DNA from: Saccharum officinarum
Taxonomy: Eukaryota > Streptophyta > Magnoliopsida > Poales > Poaceae
Assembly: GCA_020631735.1 (NCBI GenBank)
Contig: CM036209.1
Location: forward strand, 6,671,451-6,735,450
DNA length: 64,000 nt
Direction of reading: 5' to 3'
Shown: one piece after another, positions 8,718 through 19,571 of the stretch
How positions within the stretch are numbered: position 1 is the first letter of the stretch
Layout of the letters: each line of letters starts with the position of its first letter
Translations under genes and position numbers: made by a program
The notes under the pieces: model-generated
The model's database searches: none
What the model was told of the DNA's origin: nothing
Seen by the model: only the letters and a program-made list of their open reading frames with translations

Positions 8718-11360
8718 TTTTTTTTTCGAGACCATGCCTGGGCACGTATTTCATTAAGAGGAAGTAGAGAAACATTACAATCTACCCATCAATGGTAAGC
8801 GCTGAGATTACCAAAGAGGAGGAGCACCAAGAACACAAAAAAGAAAAAGAAAAAAGTACCCAAAGAAGCCAAGGATTATAGTGGAAAAAAGGCAACCACA
8901 ACTGCAGGAAACCTGCCAACGCCATCAAAGGGCAGCTAGGCTACAACCTCCCTAGCCACCCGTCGCCGCACTTGGCGGCTCGGCCAGAAGTGTGTCAACC
9001 TCCGGGACAAAGTCTTCATGTTGTCAGGGAACAGGACCGAACGCCTCATGCTTGGACTCCGAAAGCGGTTCAGCAAAGATGGACTCAAACTTCTGCAGAG
9101 CTGTAGAGTCGACGGGCTGTGCTGGAACTGCTAGCCCCAACTTGGCCATAAGAACATGTTGTGTGCCTTTGCCTGAAGAGTTGAGTTGGCCGCTTGAGGT
9201 TTAGCAGCTAAGCGCGTACTCCTCCTAGGCACTCTGATGCTGGGTCGGGTCCGAGACACCCCAAGGGTGGGTCTTCCCCGAAGCACAAGAGTTTGGAGAG
9301 GCAGGCAGGCTCCCTCCTAGATCAAGCGTGGCATGTCAGCGAGAGAATGCTGCTAAACATCCAGGACTCCTTGCCCAGAGGCGATGGCCACCTGAGGGGG
9401 CAGGCATCCGCCATGAGGTCGACCGGACCGAAGCCTAGCAGGTAGCTCTCTTTGTCCTCCGTGGATGCATAAATGTCTGAGGGGGCGTTTTGCACCAACC
9501 GCGATGGCGTGAACTTTGTCTGCCCATGCTAAGGCGACACCGGGGGAGTTCGCTGCCCACAGAGTGGTGTGCGGATGTGCAGTCCGCAACTCCAAGTCAG
9601 CATGCTAGGACGGCATTTGCCGCCAGCAGGTGCAGACATGGGTGACCACCATCGTGGGCCTATCCTCCAACTGGTTGGCCACCGGAGATGAAGCCAGGCG
9701 GTCAAGTGGAGGGCGCGTGACAATCTGGCTGACGGCGATCGAGGCTGCGAAGTCCTTGAGCATTAGGTCATAGCTAGGAAGGAACGTCCTGTTGGACAAC
9801 ATGTCACGGTCGGTCCCACCGTCACTGGAGGAGTCACTGGTGCCTTCCTTTGGCCATCTCCAGCGCCTCATGCATCGTCGCCGACACCCTCGACCAACAG
9901 GAGGCACATGCACAGTCCCACCTGACTCTGTCGGGCCATGTGGGTGGGTGGCTTGGTGCTCGAGGCACGGTCTTGGGCAAGTCATCGTCGCCTGCCATTA
10001 GTGCCAGTAGCTATGCTAGAGCTGGCAGGAGGCACCTTCCGCTGCCGCTTGCAATGCACGATCCTCCATCCATCCCTCCTGCAGTCCTGCTGCCCATGTC
10101 CACCGTCAATACTGGGCCGCTACCGCTTATAGTCCCACGCCAGGTGCCGGAAACCATAGCACTGAAGACAGTGACATGACAGCCTGCAGGCGGCGACATG
10201 GTGCGACCGGGACTGGCAGTTGAGGAACTTCCCCTGGAGCACGACGGGTAAGGGATGACGTCCGCCGGCATAGTCAGACCCAGCCACAACACCCTAGAGC
10301 TGCGGCTGCTAGGCAGGGCGCTGTACCTCCTCAAGTGGCAGCACCCGCTGCCACACCTCAGCGTCTGGGGTTGAGACGCGGTGGCACGGCCCCAACCACT
10401 GGTGCGCTGGCAGTTGCAGGCAAGCTTGGTCCGTCTGAGCTGATGCCAGCTGGGCACCTCGGCGACCCATTGGATTGCGGGCCTTGTGCCCCGTTCGATG
10501 ACAGCGCTGGCGACGACATCGTGGGCGGCGTACCGTTGGTGCTCCACCGTTGCCGTCTGTTGGGGCCGTAGCTGCAGCGGCAGCGTCAACCGCGCCTAAC
10601 ACCTCGACATCCTAGTGATGGCTACAGCAGTTGGGGTAGCGGTTAGCGCCCGGCGAGCGGCCTCGAGGTACGACAAAGGGGATCATTCGCCGTGAGTCGT
10701 CGGAGAGGCAGATCTCATCCTAGCATATGGACTTGGATCTACCGGTGGAACAAGGGGAAGAACGGAAGCGCATTAGGGGAGAGGGGGAAGGTGGTCCACT
10801 GGCGCTGGACGCATCGAGAGTCCTGTGTGGTGGCTGCCAGAGCCGGAAAGGTGGCCGGCAACCTGCGGTGGAGGCAGGGGCAGTTGGGAGATGGGGTGTC
10901 ATCATCTCCAACGCCAGCAGCCGCACAACACCGTGGAGGTGGAGGGGAGGGGGAGGTGGATGCTGTTCCTGGGGCCGGCGGCGTGGAGGGCGCCGCAAGT
11001 TCACCGGGTTGGGAGTGCGGTGGCGGCGGCGGATTGGGGGTGATGGAGCATCCTGAGGAGCTGATGCTCGCAGGGGAGGCTGGATCTTCGAGTGAGGAGG
11101 TTGCGGAGAAGGGGAGGGAGGTGGGGGAGGGGCCGCCGGCGCCGGGCTGGCGACAGCCTGCAGTGGGCGCAGGGTGGGGAGCAGCCGCCAGGGGCCAGCC
11201 TAGGTTCCCCCATCCTATCACAACTCACAAGGGCGCGCTAGGGAGAGGAGAGGGGGGATCCGGCAGGCGGGGCTGGGGTGCGAGGTCAGCGGTGGCAGAT
11301 ATGGCCGCCAGCGACGTGGTCACCGTGGGGGCAGCGAGGGGGTGGGGGGCAACGGCTCTC
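8718..11360 (-). mobile_element. LINE carrying ORF1 only, flanked by a 14-bp target-site duplication
   Basis: GATCTTGTTGATTC (8704-8717) and GATCTTGTCAATTC (11361-11374) flank the element, 12 of 14 identical. On the minus strand it ends with CTCGAAAAAAAA, the usual grass LINE 3' end. Its 5' part (11220-10740) gives a Pro/Ser-rich leader typical of LINE ORF1. At about 10250-10130 there is a Cys/His-rich zinc-knuckle-like stretch, present as CQSRSHHVAACRLSCHC. No endonuclease or reverse transcriptase is found in its 2.6 kb, so it is internally deleted or an ORF1-only derivative. Frames are broken. Confidence 0.65.
10011..11221 (-). pseudogene. LINE ORF1-like protein remnant
   Basis: The minus strand has a Pro/Ser/Ala-rich N-terminal frame (11221-10739). 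A region around 10250-10130 carries repeated Cys and His in zinc-knuckle-like spacing, though split between frames. ORF1 proteins of L1-clade LINEs bind the element's RNA. Several frame changes are needed, so this is a pseudogene. The call depends mostly on position inside the flanking duplication and on composition. Confidence 0.45.
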
Positions 11361-11668
11361 GATCTTGTCAATTCCAAAATCAAAAAATGTGTATTATATA
11401 ATTTTGGGAAACAAAACGGCAACAACCATGGATAGCACGCAAATCTGTCATAATGACTTTCATCGCTCATACCCGTAGAAACCAGACAAAAAAAATGCAG
11501 AACCACTAATCACTTGAACTGGAAACGTATCTCACGTAGGGTTACAGTTTGCCGTTACCATTCATCTGGTTGCGTTGTGGATGCATGGTGAGGGAGGATC
11601 GGAGAAAAACACGCTAGCTGGGACCTGTGAATGGTCGCCATAAGTTCAGTTCAATTCATCTACCAAGC

Positions 11669-11909
11669 GGCCGTTTAGTTGGCAAAATTTTTAGCGAAAC
11701 GCTACTGTAGCAGTTTCGTTGTTATTTGGTAAATATTGTCCAATCATAGTCTAATTAGGCTTAAAAGATTTGTCTCGTCCATTTCGTCTAAACTGTGTAA
11801 TTAGTTTTATTTTTTATCTATATTTAATGTTTCATGCATGCGTTCAAAGATTCGATGTGACGGGAAATCTGAAAATTTTGGCAAAATTTTTAGCATCTAA
11901 ACGGTGCCC
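11669..11909. mobile_element. Abundant panicoid-type MITE
   Basis: The ends GGCCGTTTAGTTGGCAAAAT and, inverted, GGGCACCGTTTAGATGCTAA are related. The interior has TATTGTCCAATCATAG, AGGCTTAAAAGATTTGTCTC, CTATATTTAATG and AGATTCGATGTGACGGG, the recognisable body of a very common sorghum/maize-type MITE. It sits between two landmarks that are adjacent in unit 1, so it inserted after the block duplicated. Confidence 0.8.
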
Positions 11910-12107
11910 AAACAAAACTGTCGGATCGAGACCTATCCATCAAACACACAATAATGCTCATGTGGACTAGGTACAGCAGGCCTCGCCCGTCTCGTAGCGA
12001 GGCGATGATGCCGCGATGGCGATGGCGTCCAGTTGGTAGTCGGCAGGGCGGCCAGCCCGTTCAGACGAGACGACCTTTGGAGTCAAGTCGCGAGTGCCGA
12101 CAGGTGG

Positions 12108-15100
12108 TGTAACACCCCTGGGTGTTAAGCATGCATTATCATTCAAAGCATAAGCATTCAACATCATTGCATGATTAGCGTTATTTGAATTGTAGCTCTT
12201 TCAAATTTAATTTGAAAAACAAATAAATGGGAACCCTAAGTTTGATATAAGTGTTAAAAAGTTGGTGAACTTTTGAGAAGTAGCAATTTTAAATAATCTA
12301 GAATAAATCAACTTGATTATTGGAGCAAATTTTAAATTCAAGTTTTCCTCAAATTCTGTTTTAAAAATATTCTAAATAAATGAGTTTTTGATTTTAAATT
12401 AGCTTTAAATCTCAAATTCAAAATCTATTGAGAATTTTGAAAAGTGCTCTATATGAAAGTTGTAGAGAATAAAATTTTGAACAACTTTTATTTTGGGCCA
12501 AATTTCTGAAAACCTCTTTTTCATCTCCAAATTCAATTTTGAAACAAAGAATTAAATCTGAAAATATTTTGAAAAAGAAAAACCAGATTTTCGCCCTAGT
12601 GGGCTTCGGCTTCCCTTTCGGCCCAGCGTCGCTGGCGGCCCGGCCCGCGCCTGCGTCTTCTCCCTCCCGCTCCCGCGCGCGCGCCCGCGCGTGGCGTCGT
12701 GGCGCCGCGGCAGCGTTCGGCCGCCGCGTGGCCGCACGCCGTCGGAGCCGCGCGACACGCGCCCTGTGGCCCCCGCAGCGTCCGCGCCCGCTTACCCCCC
12801 CTCCGCGCGCTCGTCCTCCTCGGTTGCTCCCTCCATTCTCCCTCGCCCGCCCGCAGCAGCAGCAGCAGAGCTCCGCCTCGCCATCGCCGGCTCCCGAGCT
12901 CCGCAACCGCCTTAGCCGCCGCTCCGGCTCACCGCCTCCGCCTCCGTCTTCGCCCTCGCTGCGCCTTTCCATGGTGCATCCGGTGCTCGCCACAGCCCGC
13001 TAGGATTCGGCCTCCACCCGCGGTAATGGCTCGCCGGAGTTTCGGCCGAGCTCACCGGAGTGACCCGCTCCGTGGGCCGCACCCCTCCACGCCACTTCTC
13101 GCCCACTTCTCGAGCGCACGAGCACCGCACTTGCACCGCGAAGCTTGCTGACCTCACCGCGCAGCTCCTCTCGGTCGGAGCTGGCCGGCCGACGGCGTCC
13201 CGCGCCGCCGAGCCGCCATGCTCGTCGACGAGCTCGATGCCGAGCTCGTCTGGCCACCCACTAGGCACCACTGGGTTCGCGTCGATGAGAGGAGCACGAT
13301 GGTGCCCTCCCCGTCGTCGGAGGACTCGCCGGCGGTGAGATCCCGGCGGTCCACACCGCCTCTGGCCGACTACGGCTGACGGGTGGGCCCGTCTGACCCA
13401 TGGGTCTCGCCTATCTGTCTCAACGTTTCGGTTCCGGGTGTCACAGCGGGGTGCACGTAGCGTTTAAGGCCGGTTTTGATTTTCGGTTTTAAAGAAATTG
13501 ATTTCCAGAAAATCTGAAAAAGGCTTCCAAAAATTGTATCTCAAGATTTATAGCTCCAAAAATCATGAAACAAATTTTGAAATGTTCCTTTTGAATAGAT
13601 CTACAGTTTAAAAATATCTCATGTTATTTTTGTGACACTCTACTGTGCAATTTTATTTAATTGTTATATATGCTGTTATCTTAGAAAAAGTGTAGTAAAT
13701 AAAATAATAAAGGGAAAAATATGATTCTTGTTACATTAGTCTTTATTAGTGATGTACTTTCTAGGAAAAATGCCAGTGAAGCATGTTCTGTGGGAAATTT
13801 TTGAAGTGTAGTTCAAATGCTTTTAATTGGTAATATCTGTTATTTTTAGTAGAGAGCAAAATTTGTATACACCATACATCTGATAATTTTTGTAGTATGT
13901 TGGTTTACTGTTAGTAACCTAAGAAAATTGTGAAATCTGTTGTTTGATACTTTTTCTAGTATAAAATAATTTCATGCTCACAATTAGGCTATAACTTGTT
14001 TATTTTGTACAGGCAGTTTTACTTATGCAATTCTCATGAAAATTTAGTGGTAGGTTAGTTAGGGTAAGAGTAGTCTACTGTAATTTTTGTAGATTTTTAT
14101 CTACACCAGAGATAGGTGTTGCTGTGTAACCCTAGCTAAATAGGGAATAAAAGATTATTCTTTATGAGAAATTGAGAGAAATAAAATATGTTTGGTGTAT
14201 CTTTGAAGCATCATTATGCCTTGCTGATGTTGTGGATGAGTTAGGTTGGTAAGGTTTGGTCATTTAGGGTCACTTGCTTGTGTAAGGTGTATGATTATTA
14301 GTGGAACCGCAATGTGCATACTTTAGGGTACATGTTCTTGGATGACGTGGACTACCTGATAGAGGATGACGTTTTATCTTAACTGCTCATTCCATGGACT
14401 CATCTGCATCTCGCGTCATCCCATCACTTCACCATAGTCCTATGCATTATTCGCATAGTTACTTATGCAACTGCATCATACAGGATCGCAGGAGGAGTCG
14501 CAGGCAGCAGTGCCGGAGGAGCAGGCTTGGACGGATCAGCAGGAACCCCAGGCACAGGAGGTGCCCGAGGAGGAAGAGTCAGGCGAGGAACTGCCAGAGT
14601 GCGTCGATCACCACCCTAGTTCGTTCGAAAGAGGCAAGCCCCGGAGCATTTTAAGTCTCCTAAATTATAAAAAGTTATTCCTTATTACATGAGTTATAGT
14701 TATATATTGTTGCATTAAGTTATAGGAGTTGAGTGAAACCGTTGTTGCATTATTACCTTGGCAACCGGATTATCTTTTACCCTGTTAGGTCAGGATCGAG
14801 TAAATTGCTTAGCCATGCTTAGACCGGTAGAAGTCGGGTGATTTCCTGTCACCTGCGAGTTATAGGTGGATACCGGGTTATGGTTAGCTGTAATTGTGAT
14901 CATGAAAAGTAACCAAGTGTTGATGGATAAACGGAGACCGGGCGGAGTCTTATAGGGTTTTGGACTATAGTGATTCCGTCTGTGTCAGTTAAGGACCGAT
15001 CGTTGCTCGTCCCTCTTGTCATGTTGAACGCATGCCTCACATTTAGCTGGCCGAATAAAGTACCTTTCGACCGCGAAGCTAGTGACACTTTTTGAGCCGG

Positions 15101-16124
15101 GATAAACTCGGGTTGGCAGACTGGTGTGGAAGGGGGGTAACGGGGACGCGAAGAGTGAGCCCAAGGTGCGTCCTGGCAGTCGGGCGGTCCCTGGGTAGTG
15201 CGATCCATGATTGTTATCCCACGGCTTCTCGGAAAGTGTCATTGGTGATCTACGCGACCCTGACGGGGGAAGCATGGTTTGTGTGAGGAATAAATCTCCA
15301 GCTGGATAGGAATTCGATTCGAATCGCCGTCGCTCCCGGTTAGTGAGCACTTGACTCGAGCTATGGCATCGTAGTTTTAATGATGGAAAACGGATGGTTA
15401 TGTGGATAATGTTGGAAATGCTAAACCTGAGATGGTAATCTTTGATGTTAATGGTTAATCAAGTGTTTGTTTTAGTCATAGGTGCTCATTTAGCATGAAT
15501 AGGTTGTCCTAAAAATGATGCTAAAGATACTTATCCTTAGTCATTCATAATAACTTGTGCTTTTCGCAAAGGAGTCAAGCCAATCCACTATGTAAAGCCT
15601 TGCATGCTCCTTGGTGTCATGTTATTTCTGGTTTATGACGGGTAAGTCTAGCTGAGTACATTCTCGTACTCAGGGCGTTGTTCCCATTGTTGTTGCAGAT
15701 GGTCAGATGTACTACGGGTACTGCTCCAACTGTCTGTATCCGGCGATGGGTGACAACTAGGACCTTGGGCAAGGGTCTTTCTGTTTGTCTTATCTACTGC
15801 TTTTGTGGACCATGACTATCGACTGGCACTGTAACTGAACTAAGTGTGTGTGCGTAAAACTATTTGCTTCCGCTACTTTATGTTGAACTATGTTGTAATA
15901 ACTTTTATTTCCGAACTCCGATGTATCCTACCTTTATGATCAGATTTATGTATCGTGTGAACTGTGGCTGCTAAATCAGTACGATCTTGGTTGTATGTTA
16001 GTGGTTTGGAAATCCTTCGTGATTTCACGGAATCTCGAGTTATACGGGCTTAAGTTTGTTAAATTAACCGCCTCGGTGGAAGATTTTCTTACTTAATTTC
16101 GTATAATTACGTTGATCCGTTACA
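12108..16124 (+). repeat. 5' LTR of the 14.7 kb element
   Basis: 4017 bp. It opens with a perfect hairpin, TAACACCC-CT-GGGTGTTA, and ends CCGTTACA. The interior has a CpG-rich island (about 12600-13440) between AT-rich flanks and a short palindrome at 15653-15672 (TGAGTAC, loop ATTCTC, GTACTCA). Open frames inside the GC island are composition artefacts and are not conserved as proteins. Confidence 0.96.
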
Positions 16125-16910
16125 GCTGGCATCGGAGCATGGTTTAGCATGCTACTGTTCACATGAGTATTTAAAAATAAAACTGTGTTTTTAAATAAGC
16201 TTTTGAACTTAAAAGTGTGCCAGTGGTCATATCCTTTATGCCCGATAAGGACTCTAGGTGGCTTAATTAAGTACTAACTTGGGGGTTTGCATCATATTTT
16301 AAATTTCGTCGCTCATACGGCGTGCTATGGTATGAGTGCCATTCACTTGAGTGGTAATGTATGGATCATTTACCTCTACGCCTTGGTAAGTGAGAGTTGT
16401 GAGTGCATGGTCGGATACACTGCCGATCTAGGGGAGTGCTTATGTGATACCGAAATACTTACGTGCCCTGCGCATGTTCGTATGAGGGTATCCAAATTGT
16501 GGGGAATTCCGTCATGCAGTGACGATGCCGTCAATAGGACGACGATTCGGGTAGTTGTTACCGTTATACTCGTATCTGGGGATGCGTGTAGAGCGAGTAA
16601 CTTACTTTACTGCTTTCTGCATGTTTTCATACTGTGAGGTTTGGGCTGAAGTGATTTTTCTGTAGGTACATAACAACGCTTTCGAGTAGTACGTGTTAGT
16701 TACGTTACAAGAGATCGTTGTATGCCACCGTTTATTCCGTTAGTAGTCATTAGTTTTCTAAGTTTGTGAGGACGTACTGAACGTGCATGCATCATGTTGT
16801 GCATTTCATTCATGGCACTGTTCCTCCCCTTATAAGTTGATTATCTCATTTCGATAAAAATGCCAACTTAAAAATCTGTTCTCACCACGGTAATAAAAAT
16901 TTTGCTACAG
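16125..16910 (+). promoter_or_regulatory. Leader: primer-binding site and candidate splice sites
   Basis: TGGCATCGGAGCATGG (16127-16142), directly after the LTR, resembles the initiator-tRNA-Met complement used as PBS by many plant Ty3 elements. A strong 5' splice site, CCTTG|GTAAGTGAG, has its GT at 16386-16387. The leader ends TTTTGCTACAG immediately before the extra-ORF ATG at 16911, a good 3' splice site. Splicing is inferred, not shown. Confidence 0.6.
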
Positions 16911-17962
16911 ATGGCACGTACCAAGCAGACCGCTCGCAAGTCCACCGGCAGAGCTCCCCGTCATCAGCTTGCTCCGCGCACTCGCCAGCGTCACACTTTT
17001 CTTGGAGAGTTTGGGATGCCTACACTCTTGTGGAGAGTGCTCAGCTATGTAGGCTATCATGATGGGATGGAGCCCCGCTACTTTTGGTCAAATGAGCGGT
17101 TGGGTGAGGACTTTTGGTGACTGTGGAAGCAGTAGTTCGTCCCCGAGGTGATGGTTCTGAGTGGACCGGTTGGCGTTTTGAGTCAACTGGCAGGACCCCT
17201 GAAGAAGCCGCTGAGAGGGCAGCCTTTGGGATCCTGAGAGATATCATGGATCGCTTTCCTCAGGAGTTGGCAGCAACTATAGTGGGAGTCTTTCCGAGGG
17301 GCAACCCCTCCACTGACTCGTGGCAGCAAGCAAGGGGCAGATCTCTGGAGATTAGCGCAGCAGAGGCACAGAACAGTGACAACCCCGCTATGAGTGCCAT
17401 GTTCGCAGTGATGAGGGCCTTCGATGGAGTGGAAGGTAGTCTGAGACGTGTTTCTAGTGCTCTTGGTCAGGCTCGCGATGACCGCCGTCAGCTTCAGAGA
17501 GATCACGACGCCGAGATTGAGAGGCTCACTGCTGAGATGGCTCAGTTGACTCGTCAGAGAGATCAGGCCACTCAGAGGACTGTGATTTTTGAGGGAGATG
17601 TACGTGCCCTGAGAGAGCAGCTTGGACGACTGACCACCGCCCACAGGAATGCTGAGAGCATGTTGGCTCATGTGCTCCATCAGAGGAATGAAGCCTGGTC
17701 CGCAGAGAATGTGTTGAGAGCTAGACAGTTTGAGCTCGAGCAGCGGCTGGCTGATGCAGAAGAGTACAACGATAACTTGCATGAAGAGGTCCATCGGCTG
17801 AACAATCAGCTTAACCCTTATGACCTTCCTGGCGCAGCAGAGATGGATTTGGATGCAGACGAAGATCCTGAAGAGCCCGTGGCGCCAGCTGAGGAGCACG
17901 ACGACGCTGCAGTTGGCGACAACGCCAACGTCTCGGACCTAGATAGCGATCACGATGAGTAG
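16911..17962 (+). pseudogene. Extra ORF with histone H3-tail-like N-terminus, coiled coil and acidic tail (one frameshift)
   Basis: After the initiator Met the protein reads ARTKQTARKSTG, identical to H3 residues 1-12. It then reads RAPRHQLA, where H3 has GGKAPRKQLA. The positions of K4, K9, S10, T3, T11 and R2/R8/R17 are kept; K14, K18 and K23 are lost or replaced. No histone fold follows. Next come a Trp/Tyr-rich segment (about residues 28-110, including EWTGWRFESTGR), a heptad-rich coiled coil (about 175-290) and an acidic C-terminus ending DLDSDHDE. A TGA at 17118-17120 closes the first frame, and the rest is open from 17114 in another frame. The protein match to the related ORF at 56203-57067 runs across this point, so one base was probably lost here. 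It sits between PBS and gag, where Ty3 extra ORFs occur. Function unknown; a chromatin-reader decoy or self-recognition tag is speculation. Confidence 0.8.
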
Positions 17963-18323
17963 GCTAGTAGTTGTTGCACTAGCTACTAGGTTCCGTTTGC
18001 ATGATCTTTTGCTTGTTGGCACTTTGGACATGTAATAATGAGTAGAAAGACTAAAGCTTGATGTAAGGTTGGAAAGCTTGGATGTGTTTGTGGCGGTATC
18101 CGAACGTCAAAAGTCCAGTGTATGTATGCTGGCAACTTGGTTGTAATGGACGCGATGTGTGTGCTTTAAGTAATATAATTAGTGATGTTGTGTTAATTGG
18201 AATGACTTATTGTGCCCCTGTTTTATTGTATGAATTTATTCTCTCCAGTGAATTCAGTTCGGCATGATTTTTCATTCGGTCGCAATTCCTACAACATCAC
18301 CTAATAATTATTGTTGCTGAAAC
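17963..18323 (+). other. Spacer between extra ORF and gag
   Basis: No ORF of note. It ends CTGAAACATGCAG directly before the ATG at 18330, a possible 3' splice site for a gag-pol mRNA that skips the extra ORF. Confidence 0.45.
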
Positions 18324-19571
18324 ATGCAGATGCCGAACACTCGTCGTACCGTGTATGGTACCGCTGAGGCTGGTGGCAGTGCAGCTGCTAATGATGATCG
18401 GGATCCACCACCGCCTCCTCCACCTTACACTGCGGAACAGTTTTTCGCCCAATTCCTGGGAAGCCAACGAAACATGGAGAGCATGCAACAGAATATGGAA
18501 GCGGCGCTGCGCAGTATCGCAGATAATACCCGTCGGGGGATAAACCCGGGAGGTCACGAAGCAAATCCGTACAGCAGTTTCAAGGACTTCATGGATACTC
18601 GTCCACCGATCTTCAAGGAAGCCGCAGAACCTTTAGATGCAGAAGAGTGGATTAATACGATGGAAGATAAGTTTCGTGTCTTAAGAATGACTGAAGTGTT
18701 GAAGACTGAGTACGCAGCTCATCAGCTTCAAGGTCCGGCAGGTATGTGGTGGAAGCATCACCGCACCACTTTTCCTCCCCACGCCCATATCTCTTGGAGG
18801 GAGTTCACTGAAGCCTTCCGTGGAACATACATTCCACCTGGTCTGACCGAGATGAAGCTTGGGGAATTCCTGGCATTAAATCAAGGCACGAAGACTGTGA
18901 CTCAATATCTGCATGCCTTCAATAACCTGAGCCGTTATGCTCCGGACATGGTGGATACTGATGCCAAGAAGATCGCTAGTTTCAAGAGAGGCCTGAGTCC
19001 CAAGATGATGAAACATGTGGGTACAAACATGAGGACTAGTTTCAATGACTTCGTTAGCGACTGTTTGAAGCAAGAGAAGAACAACCATGTGTATGCTGCT
19101 TCCAAGATCCGTAAGAGGGCTTTCGAGTCGGGTTCGTCTCAGTCCAGGACCCCAGTAGCCAACCGCCCAGCTTATCGATCGCCTGCCCCAGGTGCAAGGT
19201 TTAGGCCACCGCAAAGGAAGAATCAGAATGCTCAGCCACCCCAGAGGAACCAGAAGCCGTTCAAGATGGCATTGCCTCAAGCAAAGACAGGACAAGGCAG
19301 TTCATCTGGAACTGTGGCTCAGGTGAAGGGACCGTGCTTCAACTGCAACCAACCTGGACACTTTGCAAAGTATTGTCCCTACCCTAAGAAACAGCAAACG
19401 CAGTATCAAGCTCGTGTGCACCACACCACTGTGGATGACATCCCTGAGGGAGAACCGGTGACAGCTGGTATGTTTTCTATCAACAATCATCCTGCAGTAG
19501 TTTTGTTTGATTCCGGATCATCTCATTCCTTTGTAAGTCAAGCTTTTGTTAAGAGCATGAGCAAAAGATAG
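18324..19571 (+). CDS. gag: Gag with zinc knuckle and start of protease
   Basis: An open frame of 415 codons. An ATG at 18324 is followed two codons later by another at 18330, which directly follows a CAG splice-acceptor-like site. The Gag core (retrotrans_gag type: EEWINTMEDKF, then WWKHHRTTF and WREFTEAFRGTYIP) spans about residues 90-240. A basic linker follows, then one CCHC knuckle, CFNCNQPGHFAKYC, near residue 337. The protease active site DSGSSHSF is near residue 396. The frame ends at TAG 19569-19571 after a frameshift inside the protease. The Gag part itself looks intact; it would form particles and bind the element's RNA. Confidence 0.9.
   Translation: MQMPNTRRTVYGTAEAGGSAAANDDRDPPPPPPPYTAEQFFAQFLGSQRNMESMQQNMEAALRSIADNTRRGINPGGHEANPYSSFKDFMDTRPPIFKEAAEPLDAEEWINTMEDKFRVLRMTEVLKTEYAAHQLQGPAGMWWKHHRTTFPPHAHISWREFTEAFRGTYIPPGLTEMKLGEFLALNQGTKTVTQYLHAFNNLSRYAPDMVDTDAKKIASFKRGLSPKMMKHVGTNMRTSFNDFVSDCLKQEKNNHVYAASKIRKRAFESGSSQSRTPVANRPAYRSPAPGARFRPPQRKNQNAQPPQRNQKPFKMALPQAKTGQGSSSGTVAQVKGPCFNCNQPGHFAKYCPYPKKQQTQYQARVHHTTVDDIPEGEPVTAGMFSINNHPAVVLFDSGSSHSFVSQAFVKSMSKR

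Larger units (their letters stand above)
7937..12107. repeat. Duplicated non-coding block, unit 2 (left part)
   Basis: Landmarks match unit 1: CTTCAGTGGCACCAATAATG (7937), GTATCTCACGTAGGG (11529), CGCTAGCTGGG (about 11610), TCGGATCGAGACCTA (11921), TCTCGTAGCGAGGCG (about 11990) and CGTTCAGACGAGACGACC (about 12059). The block continues at 26806 beyond the retrotransposon. Insertions that split this copy: a MITE at 8502, a LINE at 8718, a MITE at 11669 and the LTR element at 12108. Confidence 0.65.

Noticed and set aside
10692..11435. A 247-codon plus-strand Gly/Ala-rich protein
   Set aside because: It is the antisense of the Pro/Ser-rich LINE ORF1 leader within the element's target-site duplication.
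12539..13380. Protein-coding genes in the GC-rich part of the 5' LTR (and the copy at 23221-24060)
   Set aside because: They lie wholly inside LTRs, and the frames differ between the two copies because of a single-base indel in a C run.
14900..15350. Minus-strand ORFs of about 100-120 codons in the LTR (also 25581-26031)
   Set aside because: Conserved only because the LTRs are near-identical; no domain and biased composition.
16126..16142. A tRNA gene at the PBS
   Set aside because: Only the 3'-end complement of initiator tRNA-Met is present, with no cloverleaf.
16911..17120. A genuine histone H3 gene or pseudogene
   Set aside because: H3 similarity stops after about 21 residues. No histone-fold sequence follows, and the rest is a coiled-coil protein inside a retrotransposon.
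17183..17899. A 238-codon minus-strand ORF
   Set aside because: Shadow of the coiled-coil extra ORF on the plus strand; its composition follows from the antisense of Glu/Gln/Arg-rich codons.
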